Under the pieces are notes generated by a model. The model did not search any database. It was not told where the DNA came from and saw only the letters and a list, made by a program, of their open reading frames with translations. From positions 1 through 40,971 of the IMG/VR virus record IMGVR_UViG_3300034272_002360: a stretch of DNA of 40,971 bases; one strand, given 5' to 3'. Made by a program: the position numbers and the translations under genes. Below are positions 24,322 through 31,684 of the stretch, piece by piece. Positions within the stretch are counted from its first letter, which is position 1; every line of letters starts with the position of its first letter. The DNA is from a virus.

Positions 24322-25067
24322 GTGTTTACCTTTCTTAAACTTTCATCGCTAAAACGCTTGATAACACCCTTGTGTCTTAGGCGGTCTTCAATCTTCTCGC
24401 CGTAGGTTGTCTTAAATTGATCGCCTGTCGTGTTGGACGTGATGATTGTAGGCAAGCAATGTGAATACCTGTGATCAATCAACGAGTCCATCCACGCCAC
24501 TAAGGCATCACTCACACGCCCTGTTCCTTCTGCCCTCAAGTCGTCCAACATCAGGACGGGGGTGTTGAGCATGGACTGGCGAAGCTTACCGCCGTCATCG
24601 GTACGCAGGACTGATTCCGCCAGCATGAAGTGCGTAAAAAACCGACCGTTCACATGGCTAAGCCAGTCGGGATTTTCAAAACCAACGGCTTTAAACGTCA
24701 CGGCTAAGTCAAGCAAAGCCGAAATGCCAGCCCACGTTTTGCCTACACCGCAAGTCCCCATAAGCACTAGGAAGTTTTGAGACTTGTCACCCGATTTAAT
24801 TCGTTCCGCCCACGCTTTAGCGACGGTTTGAGCAGTGGTTTTAATCTCGCCATTAGCTCCAAAATAGGCGGTGTTGTAAAGCTCGCCAATGCCTAGCCGA
24901 TCCACCGCTCGGGCGTAGTGTTTGGCTTTTGTGGCTTCGTCCAAAACAAGCTTAATCGGTGCAGGGCTTGACTCAATAGGCGTGTGAACGTCGATGTCAA
25001 CGCTTCCTAAACGGCGAATAAGAATATCTTTCACGGTTTCGGTTTTGAGGGATGTGCTAAAAGCCAT
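24318..25067 (-). CDS. DnaC-like helicase loader (AAA+ ATPase)
   Basis: The 249-residue protein has Walker A GTCGVGKT (about 104-111), Walker B VLMLDDLRAEG and a sensor-type TIITSNTTGDQF. These are the order and spacing of DnaC / IstB-type ATPases. The N-terminal 90 residues would contact the replicative helicase. It follows the DUF1376-like initiator, so the pair resembles lambda O and P in arrangement. AAAGGAG is placed for ATG 25067, which overlaps the upstream gene by 11 bases. Confidence 0.85.
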   Translation of the reverse strand: MAFSTSLKTETVKDILIRRLGSVDIDVHTPIESSPAPIKLVLDEATKAKHYARAVDRLGIGELYNTAYFGANGEIKTTAQTVAKAWAERIKSGDKSQNFLVLMGTCGVGKTWAGISALLDLAVTFKAVGFENPDWLSHVNGRFFTHFMLAESVLRTDDGGKLRQSMLNTPVLMLDDLRAEGTGRVSDALVAWMDSLIDHRYSHCLPTIITSNTTGDQFKTTYGEKIEDRLRHKGVIKRFSDESLRKVNT

Positions 25068-26007
25068 CACTGACTCCTTTCGGTTCTCTTTCCCACTGCT
25101 TGCTGATGTTTCGTAGGTTTACGTTTGGGCTATTGAAGGCGTTCGGCTTGCCTCGTGCCTGTGGAGTCCACGCTTCAACGCTGTTGCGGAAAACAGCTTG
25201 AACGTATCGGGGATTATGGGCTTTTTGGGCGGAAATGGACGCATCCACGGCTTGCTTGAAGAGATCCAGCAATTCAGGCTCACCCACGCCTCGCTTCACG
25301 GCTTCTTCGGGGGTTTGATAGGTGCTTAACCACGCCAAAACCCACGAAAAACGGTACAGGACGGCGGTTTCAGACTCGCAGGCTTTCGCTTGGGCTTCGG
25401 CGTAGGCTTGAGCTTCGGAGGCAAAAGCTTTCACGGTTTGGGGCTTTTCGCTTTCTTTTTTTTTAAGCGTTTCAGAAACCAAAAAATCATCACTCACACT
25501 CACATCATTTTCTTTTTTTTGTGAGTTTTTTATATCTTCTCTTCTCTTCTCTTCTCTTCTCTTCTCTTCTAGTAATACGTTCGTATCCGATTTTTTCCAA
25601 CGCTTAGCGACGTTTTTCTTTGCGGTGTTTGACTTTGAGGCTATTCTTTCAATCTCTTCAATCGTACGTTTTTGTACAAAACTGTAACAGTTCTGTGTCG
25701 ATACTGTGTCGATACTGTCACAGTTTGGTAACAGTTCTGTACCATTTTGGTACAAAGTTGACACAGTTTCGTTTAAAACTCGGTCGTAAAACTCATCCAG
25801 AATAGATTGAATTATTACAATTTCACGACTTGAAACCCCGATCATACGACAAGCGTGTTTAGCATTATCAAACCCTTTTTTGTTATGAAACTGCCACCAA
25901 ATCATTTTCATATAAAGCATTTGATGCTTAGGTGTTAAGTGGTAGGTCGCATCTAAAAAAGTATCCAAGTACAATGGCATGTACCGCTCGTTTTTCTCTC
26001 TTGTCAT
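25057..26007 (-). CDS. DUF1376 / YdaU-type replication initiator
   Basis: The 316-residue protein uses ATG 26007, supported by GGGAGG; TTG 26019 lies upstream of that site. The N-terminus RYMPLYLDTFLDATYHLTPKHQMLYMKMIWW, with a linker, matches the DUF1376 opening (MPLYxxDYLxDTxHLTxxxH). KNVAKRWKK matches its conserved K..A..RW. A Glu/Lys/Arg repeat (EEKRREEKRRE) is encoded by seven 5-bp units. The gene contains origin-like repeats. The C-terminal part is helical. It should recognise the phage origin and work with the DnaC-like loader encoded next. Confidence 0.75.
   Translation of the reverse strand: MTREKNERYMPLYLDTFLDATYHLTPKHQMLYMKMIWWQFHNKKGFDNAKHACRMIGVSSREIVIIQSILDEFYDRVLNETVSTLYQNGTELLPNCDSIDTVSTQNCYSFVQKRTIEEIERIASKSNTAKKNVAKRWKKSDTNVLLEEKRREEKRREDIKNSQKKENDVSVSDDFLVSETLKKKESEKPQTVKAFASEAQAYAEAQAKACESETAVLYRFSWVLAWLSTYQTPEEAVKRGVGEPELLDLFKQAVDASISAQKAHNPRYVQAVFRNSVEAWTPQARGKPNAFNSPNVNLRNISKQWEREPKGVSDGF
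25535..25570. repeat. Seven tandem copies of TCTTC
   Basis: Seven exact 5-bp units run from 25535 to 25569. On the coding strand they read AGAAG and encode EEKRREEKRRE in the initiator. Change by one unit would shift the frame, so the tract could act as a slippage switch. Confidence 0.9.
25681..25753. repeat. Origin-like iteron cluster within the initiator gene
   Basis: GTAACAGTTCTGT occurs at 25684-25696 and 25728-25740. CTGTGTCGATA occurs in tandem at 25693-25703 and 25704-25714. The palindromes ACTGTAACAGT and ACTGTCACAGT start at 25681 and 25714. GTACC and GGTAC flank ATTTT at 25739-25753. AT-rich tracts follow at 25455-25540. Iterons inside an initiator gene next to an AT-rich stretch resemble the lambda origin inside gene O. 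Confidence 0.55.
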
Positions 26008-26017
26008 ATTGCCTCCC

Positions 26018-26044
26018 AAAAAGCGGATGCGAACACCCGCTTTT
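26018..26044. terminator. Hairpin between recT and the initiator gene
   Basis: Arms AAAAGCGG and CCGCTTTT surround a 10-base loop, with T-rich 3' arms in both directions. On the minus strand it ends just before the GGGAGG ribosome site of the initiator gene, so it may attenuate transcription or shape translation start. Confidence 0.5.
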
Positions 26045-26063
26045 GATTACTGTGTAACTTAAA

Positions 26064-26969
26064 TTAAGCGTCTGCTTCAACATAAAAATCGAGTTCGGGT
26101 TGGCTAGGCTGTGGGCTGTCGTAGTAGACTTCCCCACTCTCCACATCCAAGTGATACGGAAGGTTTTCATGCTGTGCGTTGTCGATTTCTTGAGCCTTAC
26201 GCAAGGTGTCAGGAATCACGCTCAAGGGCAGTTGTTTAACAATGCGTCGGATGACGGTTTTCCGTGCCATTTCAGCATAATGTTTCTGCCAAGGGGAATC
26301 GGCACCCCCTGCACTTTTAGAGCTTTTCTTGACGTGTTCAATGTCTTCTTTGCTCATGTATTCAACCACTGGGTCGACATCGGGATTCTTGAACTTAGCG
26401 ACGGCGTAAGCCCCCACAAAAGCCCCTTTGTCACCACTTAGCAAGGGCGAGTGTTTAAGCACGTTTTCGATGCCTTGCGAATACTCAAAGCGTCCCTGCT
26501 TGATCTCTTCTTCATAAACGGCGTGGGCGTTGATAGATGCCACCTCACCGCTATTCATTACAAGCTTTCGTAAGCCTTTGTAGCCGATAATGACTTGAGC
26601 GGTTGTGCCATAAGGCAAGATATAAAGCTCCCCCATAGCACTGTAAGGTTCAAGCCCTAATGCTCCTGCTTGATAAACGGCTTGCATGAGCGATGTAGAG
26701 TCGCATTTTAGCAATGCTGGAGTTTGTTTTAATTGAAGCACGGTAATTTCTTTTAACCGTTCAATCGTCATGTGTTTAGGCATGATTTTTTTCAGGGAGT
26801 CTGCTTGACTTTCAATCATTTGACCAAACAAATTGGCTTTGATGATAGGGTGATTGGCTTCTTTGAACTGAACTTTTAAGTTTGGTTCCTCTGCTTTTAC
26901 GATCGCCTGTTGTACAGGCTCTTGCTTCTTCCCTTGTGCCAATAATTCGGCGGATGTGGGTAATGTCAT
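26064..26969 (-). CDS. recT: RecT-family single-strand annealing protein
   Basis: The 301-residue protein carries RecT hallmarks: LLKCDSTSLMQAVYQAGALGLEP (split motif), AQVIIGYKGLRKLVMNSGEV, HAVYEEE, FVGAYAVAKF and MARKTVIRRIVKQLPLS. It anneals complementary single strands during recombination. It follows the exonuclease gene by 12 bases, forming a RecE/RecT-type pair. AAAGG precedes ATG 26969. The C-terminus is acidic (ELDFYVEADA), where RecT-type proteins often interact with SSB-like partners. Confidence 0.93.
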   Translation of the reverse strand: MTLPTSAELLAQGKKQEPVQQAIVKAEEPNLKVQFKEANHPIIKANLFGQMIESQADSLKKIMPKHMTIERLKEITVLQLKQTPALLKCDSTSLMQAVYQAGALGLEPYSAMGELYILPYGTTAQVIIGYKGLRKLVMNSGEVASINAHAVYEEEIKQGRFEYSQGIENVLKHSPLLSGDKGAFVGAYAVAKFKNPDVDPVVEYMSKEDIEHVKKSSKSAGGADSPWQKHYAEMARKTVIRRIVKQLPLSVIPDTLRKAQEIDNAQHENLPYHLDVESGEVYYDSPQPSQPELDFYVEADA

Positions 26970-26981
26970 AATTCAACCTTT

Positions 26982-27776
26982 CTATAAGTTCCACGGATTT
27001 AACTCTAAGACGTTAATACTAGGCGAGTACGCCTCAAAAATGCCCGTCTCTAAACATTTCTGATATTTTTCTATCGCTAAATTAAGCTTAAGCTCACCAG
27101 TTAGACGCATCGCTGGACTCATTTTGTTGAGGGTGATCGCATAGGGAGGGTCTTTTTCAATCACTACCCAAAGGTAATCGTCGCAAGGCTCGCCAAAGGT
27201 CGCCTCGTGAATCCTCATCGCAAGACAAGCCTGTATGTGATACCCATAATTGCCTACGGACTTAGTGAAGGCTTCAGGACTAGCGTCTGTTGTTGTTTTC
27301 AAGTCAAACATCCGCCATGTGCTTTCCTGTAGCCAATCAGGACGTGCCTTTAATTTTACGCTGTCAATTTCAGCAAAAAGCGAAACCTCGGGTTCACCAC
27401 TGCCGAAAATCATGTCGTAAAAATAGAAGTTCTTAATCGCTTCTGCACACGCTAGGGCGTTTTCATAATCGGGGGTTTTGATAACAGTAATGCCCCTCGC
27501 CTCAAAATCCGCCTTCATTTCTTTGGCTTCTTTTGTGCGAAAATCGCCGTCAAACACGCCGTAACGAGATTCAAAGGTTTTAGGCTCAAGAATCAGTGTG
27601 TGAATCAGTGTGCCTATTTCAAAACACTTTTTCTTGGTCTTTTCCGCCTTCTTTTCAGCCATCGCATGAGCTGGGCTTTTCGCTTGAAGCGTCCGTAAAA
27701 ACGTCGAACTCACATACTCACAATCGGGCGAATGGTAGTCTTCAATCGGTAAATCTCGAACAATAGGCGGTCTCAT
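26982..27776 (-). CDS. RecE-like PD-(D/E)XK exonuclease
   Basis: The 264-residue protein begins RDLPIEDYHSPDCEYVSSTFLRTL, the typical 'YHxx...vSsS.L..l..SPAH' opening of exonuclease VIII-like / DUF3799 nucleases. The motif continues with IGTLIHTLILEP. Active-site candidates are E130 (GEPEVSLF), D147 (KARPDWL) and D158-x-K160 (FDLKTT), then YHIQACL. It would resect double-strand ends to supply single strands for RecT. ATGA overlap with the previous gene and GGAGG support the start. Confidence 0.85.
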   Translation of the reverse strand: MRPPIVRDLPIEDYHSPDCEYVSSTFLRTLQAKSPAHAMAEKKAEKTKKKCFEIGTLIHTLILEPKTFESRYGVFDGDFRTKEAKEMKADFEARGITVIKTPDYENALACAEAIKNFYFYDMIFGSGEPEVSLFAEIDSVKLKARPDWLQESTWRMFDLKTTTDASPEAFTKSVGNYGYHIQACLAMRIHEATFGEPCDDYLWVVIEKDPPYAITLNKMSPAMRLTGELKLNLAIEKYQKCLETGIFEAYSPSINVLELNPWNL

Positions 27777-28240
27777 GCTCCACCCTCCATTGTGCTATAA
27801 ACATCCTGCCACTTCGCCGTTTTGCCTAGCAGTTCCATGCCTTCAAATGGCTCGTGTCGCCATTGAGTGCGGATGTCTTTGCGTTTGAACTGGTCGGTGT
27901 AGTCTTTGTACACCTTTGCAATGGACGCCAGCATAGTCAAGCCGTCCTGCTCAAAGAAGGGGTCTAGGCTGTTGCACATGTCACAGTATCCGAAAAGCCG
28001 TAAAAGCTCATCTCGACTAAAAAGAAGATCGCCTTTTTTCAGCTTAATGTTTTCGTCAAACACACGCCAGCAACTGGGGCATGTAAACTCATCAGCCCCT
28101 GATATATCTAGCCCCTCGCGGTCATAAGGGCAATCATGCTCTGATTCGTTACAGTAGGCTGTGCAAACGTAGCCACGCTCTGAATGGATGCCGTCGCCTT
28201 CTAGGACGGCTGGGTGTCCGCAGTATTCGCAGTTAGTCAT
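27773..28240 (-). CDS. Zinc-ribbon / cysteine-rich protein
   Basis: The 155-residue protein uses ATG 28240 because AAAGG lies between it and an earlier ATG at 28255. It contains CEYCGH, CTAYC, CPSC and CDMC motifs, enough for two zinc sites. A helical C-terminus with MLASIAKVYKDYTDQF follows. Its position just before the exonuclease suggests a DNA-linked or regulatory role. No specific family is recognised. Confidence 0.65.
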   Translation of the reverse strand: MTNCEYCGHPAVLEGDGIHSERGYVCTAYCNESEHDCPYDREGLDISGADEFTCPSCWRVFDENIKLKKGDLLFSRDELLRLFGYCDMCNSLDPFFEQDGLTMLASIAKVYKDYTDQFKRKDIRTQWRHEPFEGMELLGKTAKWQDVYSTMEGGA

Positions 28241-28613
28241 GTTGTGACCTTTCATTATTTTTAAAAAATAGCAATAAAGCCCTGTAAATCAGGTTTTCGT
28301 TAACGCCTTCTTGCTTGGCAATTATTCTTCTTGCCTCTACAGGCTTTTTCTTGTATTTAAGAAGTTTTTCGTATTGCAAGTGAATTGCGTGTTGCAATTT
28401 CAAGTCTTCAATATCAAACATGGGTCTTTTTCGGGTAACTACAAGGTTTTGTCTTCTTTTTTCCGCATCGAGCAATCCTATTTTTTCCAATATGCTTAAA
28501 AATCGACTTAGATCGTGTTGGTTTACTTTGTAAGTGGTGGCTATCTCGTTTATAGGAGTTCCTCTTTCTATAAGGTGTATAATGTCATCAATTTTTGAAT
28601 AGTCTCTATTCAT
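28233..28613 (-). CDS. Putative helix-turn-helix regulator
   Basis: The 126-residue basic helical protein has IIHLIERGTPINEIATTYKVNQHDLSRFLSILEKIG, with a short linker, which reads as a homeodomain-like helix-turn-helix. A second similar unit near the C-terminus (KKPVEARRIIAKQEGVNENLIYRALL) suggests two DNA-binding units. AAAGG precedes ATG 28613, which overlaps the XRE gene stop. It may control the early operon. Confidence 0.6.
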   Translation of the reverse strand: MNRDYSKIDDIIHLIERGTPINEIATTYKVNQHDLSRFLSILEKIGLLDAEKRRQNLVVTRKRPMFDIEDLKLQHAIHLQYEKLLKYKKKPVEARRIIAKQEGVNENLIYRALLLFFKNNERSQHD

Positions 28614-28804
28614 GGTATGACCTTTCTATCAAAATTATCAAAAAATAAATCTAGCTGGGCTTCAATGTTTTTGCTGAGTGGGCGTTTACCTGTTTCAATA
28701 AGGGCAATATAGATTCGGCTATAACCTAGATATTCTGCTAATTTTCTTTGGGAAAGTCCCAAGTCAAGACGAATGTTTTTAAGGTATTCGCTATCAGATT
28801 CCAT
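28610..28804 (-). CDS. Small XRE-family repressor
   Basis: The 64-residue protein has a canonical helix-turn-helix: YLKNIRLDLGLSQRKLAEYLG then YSRIYIALIETGKRPLS. No peptidase or dimer domain follows, so it resembles Cro-type rather than CI-type regulators. AAAGGTGG precedes ATG 28804. It is separated from lysis cassette B by a terminator. It could bind the repeated operators near 33.7-34.4 kb, but this is not shown. Confidence 0.82.
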   Translation of the reverse strand: MESDSEYLKNIRLDLGLSQRKLAEYLGYSRIYIALIETGKRPLSKNIEAQLDLFFDNFDRKVIP

Positions 28805-28819
28805 TTAGCACCACCTTTC

Positions 28820-28849
28820 AAAATAAAGGGGAGGGGGTCTATCCTCCCC
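28820..28849 (-). terminator. Rho-independent terminator after lysis cassette B
   Basis: On the minus strand, arms GGGGAGG and CCTCCCC are followed by TTTATTTT. It separates the lysis cassette from the XRE repressor and the recombination genes. Confidence 0.75.
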
Positions 28850-28870
28850 ATGTTTGTTTTCCCTAGCCAA

Positions 28871-29323
28871 TTAAGCGTTAATTTCAGGGTGTGGCTCGAA
28901 CGGCTCGTTGAGCTTGTCGAGGGCTTTCCCCTGCATTTTGGCAACGTACTCGTTCGGCTCATAGGGAAGCTCTTTTTTAGGGGCTTCCACTTCCACCGCC
29001 ACAGGCTCAAGCGTCGTGCTGGCGTCTCGTGTGGCGACGAACTCGAAGGTTTGCACATGAGGTTCATAGCCAGCTTTCTTAAAAATGGCGTCCTTCAGGA
29101 AAGGCTCGGCATCTTTGGGTACTGGTGAATCGTCGGCGTTGGTGATGACAATCGTTTGACTGTCGGGGTTTCGATAGGTGTAAATCGTCATGATTGAATC
29201 GGCGATTTCAAGGTCTTCTTTCTTCTGTGTCAATCTGCCCCATAAATCTTTCAACCCAAAGATAAAGGGGATAATAAAAACGAGGCTTACCGCCCCCCAT
29301 AAGACAATTTCAAGGTATTCCAT
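28871..29323 (-). CDS. Single-span membrane protein of lysis cassette B
   Basis: The 150-residue protein has an N-terminal membrane helix (LEIVLWGAVSLVFIIPFIFGL, about 4-24). A charged, Pro/Glu-rich domain follows, ending FEPHPEINA. An N-terminal anchor with a large soluble part near a muramidase is compatible with an inner-membrane spanin, though the usual long coiled coil is not obvious. AAGGA precedes ATG 29323. Confidence 0.62.
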   Translation of the reverse strand: MEYLEIVLWGAVSLVFIIPFIFGLKDLWGRLTQKKEDLEIADSIMTIYTYRNPDSQTIVITNADDSPVPKDAEPFLKDAIFKKAGYEPHVQTFEFVATRDASTTLEPVAVEVEAPKKELPYEPNEYVAKMQGKALDKLNEPFEPHPEINA

Positions 29324-29340
29324 AGGTTTATCCTTCTTTT

Positions 29341-29487
29341 TTAGTCGTAGGTTCTAAGTGATTCTTCGTAAGGGTCGTATTCTTGCTCGCTAGGCAAGGT
29401 TCGCCGTGTGTCGTCCCATGCACAGGCAATGCCTATCACAATCGGGAACGCCGTTACGATAATGAAAAATAGGGTGTTTTTATCCAC
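29341..29487 (-). CDS. 48-residue membrane protein with GTG start
   Basis: GTG at 29487 is preceded by AAAGGAG with 6-base spacing. The product starts MDKNTLFFIIVTAFPIVIGIA, a membrane helix, followed by CAWDD and an acidic tail ending EESLRTYD. A Cys right after the hydrophobic stretch could be a lipobox-like site (GIAC), so a small outer-membrane spanin lipoprotein is possible. It lies 2 bases after the 60-residue membrane gene. Confidence 0.62.
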   Translation of the reverse strand: MDKNTLFFIIVTAFPIVIGIACAWDDTRRTLPSEQEYDPYEESLRTYD

Positions 29488-29488
29488 G

Positions 29489-29671
29489 TTAAGCTCCTTT
29501 CGATGACTTGAGGTCAAAGTAAATAAAAGTTAAAAAGTAAAGCGTGTCTAAAAAAGCACTTAAAAAGACATTTATCAAAGAATCACCATGTGCGTATCTC
29601 CAAAAAGTAATCCCTAAAGTCCCGATTGTTGCTATTAAAAACGCACCTTTACAAACATTGTAAAACTTCAT
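29489..29671 (-). CDS. 60-residue two-span holin candidate
   Basis: The product MKFYNVCKGAFLIATIGTLGITFW... has two hydrophobic stretches (about 9-25 and 33-52, LINVFLSAFLDTLYFLTFIYF) and a charged end (DLKSSKGA). Two short spans, small size and location 3 bases after the GH108 muramidase fit a class II holin. AAAGGAG precedes ATG 29671. Confidence 0.65.
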   Translation of the reverse strand: MKFYNVCKGAFLIATIGTLGITFWRYAHGDSLINVFLSAFLDTLYFLTFIYFDLKSSKGA

Positions 29672-29674
29672 CCG

Positions 29675-30124
29675 TTAAGCTCCTTTCAGCTCAATTCCAA
29701 TTCTGTAAACACGTTCAGCCCTTGCAAGCCAACCGTCGCAATACGTCTTGCATTGTTTCCTTTGCGTATATTGCGTTTTTCGTGCGTTACGGTACATTCT
29801 AGGGGTTGTGTTACCCTTCTTTAGAAGGCTAGACGCTCCTGTTACCCCTGCATTCACGGCGTGGTCAAACACTTGTAAAGCAAGGGCTGGGTCCTCTATG
29901 CGATCCGCACCGCTTGCCTTCCAAAACCATTTACGGTAAATGGCAAGCCGTTCCGCTTGCGTCAACGCCGTAACAGGCTTGTTTTTATAGCCTTTGTTTC
30001 TTACAAGCCCTTGATAAAAAGCGGTTGATATTCCCTTGAAGGTTTTTCCGCCTGCATCGTTGGGGTCGTCTGAATACCCGCCTTCTTGGTTCAGCACATG
30101 ACGCATGGCGACTTCAAAGGTCAA
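29675..30124 (-). CDS. GH108 endolysin (N-acetylmuramidase)
   Basis: The 149-residue protein is a stand-alone GH108 domain. It has catalytic EGGYSDDPNDAGGKTFKGIS with E14, then WFWKASGADRI and FDHAVNAGVTGA motifs, and the basic end YCDGWLARAERVY. It should cleave the glycan backbone of peptidoglycan. TTG 30124 is the annotated start but its ribosome site is weak; ATG 30109 inside the protein is an alternative. Neighbouring small membrane genes make this lysis cassette B. A paralogous domain sits in the ejection protein at 3660-5495. Confidence 0.87.
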   Translation of the reverse strand: MTFEVAMRHVLNQEGGYSDDPNDAGGKTFKGISTAFYQGLVRNKGYKNKPVTALTQAERLAIYRKWFWKASGADRIEDPALALQVFDHAVNAGVTGASSLLKKGNTTPRMYRNARKTQYTQRKQCKTYCDGWLARAERVYRIGIELKGA

Positions 30125-30165
30125 CCGCTTAGGCTTAGTTGGTTGTTTCGCCCTTCCGTGGGCTT

Positions 30166-30498
30166 TTACTTTCCCAGCGTGGGCGTTGCCTCCGCTGTTT
30201 CAAGCTTTAAAGGCACTGGGGGAGCATCAGAGAAAGCATCACGATAGGGCTTGAGCATTCCGCATCCACCCTTACGAAGATTCTCGTAAGCTTCAGGAAA
30301 GCCCTTTGAGCGTCGCCCTAATTCTTGACACTGAAAAGTCTGTGCATCAAGTGGCGTGGGTGGTGTCATAAAACCGTTGGCGATCGTGGTGTGCATAAAG
30401 AAGCATCCAGCGACCAGCATTATAAGCCCGAAAATGCTGTATCCTGCAAAGTGATTAAATGATGCCTTTTGAGGCTTTTGGGTTTCTTGGTTTTTCAT
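30166..30498 (-). CDS. Single-span membrane protein upstream of the endolysin
   Basis: The 110-residue protein has a polar 17-residue N-terminus, one membrane helix (YSIFGLIMLVAGCFFMHTTIA, about 19-39) and a soluble domain with two Cys (CQELG, GGCGML). AAGGA precedes ATG 30498. Its place directly before the GH108 gene suggests a holin, antiholin or spanin component, but no family is recognised. Confidence 0.6.
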   Translation of the reverse strand: MKNQETQKPQKASFNHFAGYSIFGLIMLVAGCFFMHTTIANGFMTPPTPLDAQTFQCQELGRRSKGFPEAYENLRKGGCGMLKPYRDAFSDAPPVPLKLETAEATPTLGK

Positions 30499-30538
30499 AG
30501 TTCGTTTCCTTCTTAATTCAGTAACAAAAAATGGGCGT

Positions 30539-31138
30539 TTACTTCTCTAGTGAGAGGTATCCGACCGCCACCTCATAGAGGCAGTCTTCCAAGTGGGCTT
30601 CAGGGTTCTTAATGCCTCTGGCGTAACTGTCGAAATGCGTCGCCACTTGCTCCGCCAATTCGCCACAAAAGCGAACGTAGCCCTTGCTGTATGCCTTACG
30701 GTTCATTAGTGGCAATTCATCTAGGATTAGCTCTCGACGATGCACCATGTAAGCGTGGACGGCTTCTAGGCTGTCGTTAATTTCCATTTCACGGTCGAAT
30801 ACGAAGCTGGCGAAATTGTAGCCTTCTTGCTCGTAATTGGAAGCCGTTCGGGGAAAGTGGGGCTGGCTTGTAAAGCCAAAATCGGGGGACGTCACAGCTT
30901 GGTGAATAGCACCCATAATCGTCGCTAGGCGATGCTGAATGAATTGGAGTCTTCCTTGTAACATGTCGGGGTGATCCTCAATAATTAGGCGACGTTGTAT
31001 TTTGTCGGCGTTGTTTTTTAACACTCGAATGGCAGTGCCTTCCTCGCATCCAGTGGCAAGCATGGACTCATAATCTAGCTTGGACTGCATGAAGCCGTAT
31101 TCCTGCCACGTTTCAAATCCATTAGGGGGGTTAAGCAT
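30539..31138 (-). CDS. Hypothetical early protein, 199 residues
   Basis: The start is ATG 31138 (MLNPPNGFETWQEYGFMQSKL), preferred because GGAGGG lies 7 bases upstream; an earlier in-frame start has no site. The protein is helical with no recognised motif. A central segment (QRRLIIEDHPDMLQGRLQFIQ) and the EINDSLEAVHAYMVHRRELI stretch look like a packed helical bundle. It overlaps the preceding small gene by 8 bases. Confidence 0.62.
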   Translation of the reverse strand: MLNPPNGFETWQEYGFMQSKLDYESMLATGCEEGTAIRVLKNNADKIQRRLIIEDHPDMLQGRLQFIQHRLATIMGAIHQAVTSPDFGFTSQPHFPRTASNYEQEGYNFASFVFDREMEINDSLEAVHAYMVHRRELILDELPLMNRKAYSKGYVRFCGELAEQVATHFDSYARGIKNPEAHLEDCLYEVAVGYLSLEK

Positions 31139-31349
31139 AAGTATTCCCTCCAAACTCACGGTCAATATGAGCCAAGGCTTCACGCAGTACTTCTTTCGTG
31201 TCGCTGGCTCGCTCATCACGGATTGATACGTTCACGCTCACGATAGCGTCTTCTCCAGCCTTGCCTTTGTTCTTGATGTTCTGCTCAAGGCGTGGGTTAA
31301 ACACTGGGGGGACTAGGGGGTTATAAATAAAGGGAAGTATTGATGACAT
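31131..31349 (-). CDS. First gene of the early minus operon, 72 residues
   Basis: The protein MSSILPFIYNPLVPPVFNPRL... has a Pro-rich N-terminus and a helical C-terminus (DTKEVLREALAHIDREFGG). AAAGGAA precedes ATG 31349. It lies immediately downstream of the five-terminator array, where an antitermination or regulatory product would be expected, but no such motif can be recognised. Confidence 0.58.
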   Translation of the reverse strand: MSSILPFIYNPLVPPVFNPRLEQNIKNKGKAGEDAIVSVNVSIRDERASDTKEVLREALAHIDREFGGNTYA

Positions 31350-31365
31350 AGGGGGTTCCTTTCAA

Positions 31366-31592
31366 AGAAAAGCAGGGGCGGTATGAACCCCTGCGGTGTT
31401 ATACATTAATGAAAAAGAGTAGCCTTCTACTCGCCTTAAGGCATTCAAGCACTAAGGCGAATAGAAAAAGGGACGCCGTCGCCCCTTGATATTGTTCGTT
31501 GGAGAAAATCTGAAAAAGAAAAGGCGGTTAAGGTCTCCGCCTAGATCATTGTGATAAAAAAGGAAAGCGATACTTTCGCATCGCTTTCCTTT
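31366..31592 (-). terminator. Array of five tandem minus-strand terminators
   Basis: Reading the minus strand: T1 31561-31590 (arms AGGAAAGCGAT, ATCGCTTTCCT, then T-run); T2 31522-31542 (AGGCGG, CCGCCT, then TTTCTTTTTC); T3 31468-31487 (AAGGGGCG, CGTCCCTT, T-run; its G.U pair forms only in minus RNA); T4 31417-31432 (GAGTAG, CTACTC, TTTTTC), beside a second stem (CGCCTTA, TAAGGCG); T5 31372-31394 (GCAGGGG, CCCCTGC, TTTTCTTT). None has a convincing T-run on the plus side. They lie between attP and the early minus operon. Confidence 0.8.
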
Positions 31593-31610
31593 GATATGAC
31601 TAAAAAATTA

Positions 31611-31657
31611 AATGGCTACGAACCATGAGGTCGGGGGTTCGAATCCCTCGCTGCGCA
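31611..31657 (+). other. attP: attP core: 3' half of a tRNA-Arg(ACG) gene
   Basis: The stretch carries the anticodon loop CTACGAA (anticodon ACG), the variable loop, the T arm with GGTTCGAATCC, the acceptor 3' strand GCTGCGC and discriminator A. No D arm or 5' acceptor is present, so it is not a working tRNA. A tRNA 3' half 140 bases before an integrase is the usual phage attachment core; integration would restore the host tRNA gene on the integrase side. Confidence 0.85.
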
Positions 31658-31684
31658 TATTCCCTTCTTGATTCTACAGGTTCT

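Noticed and set aside
25535-25570. CRISPR or minisatellite array
   Set aside because: A simple 5-bp coding tract without spacers; no CRISPR-like repeat-spacer pattern was found elsewhere.
31611-31657. A functional phage tRNA gene
   Set aside because: The D arm and 5' acceptor strand are missing; only the anticodon loop to 3' end is present.
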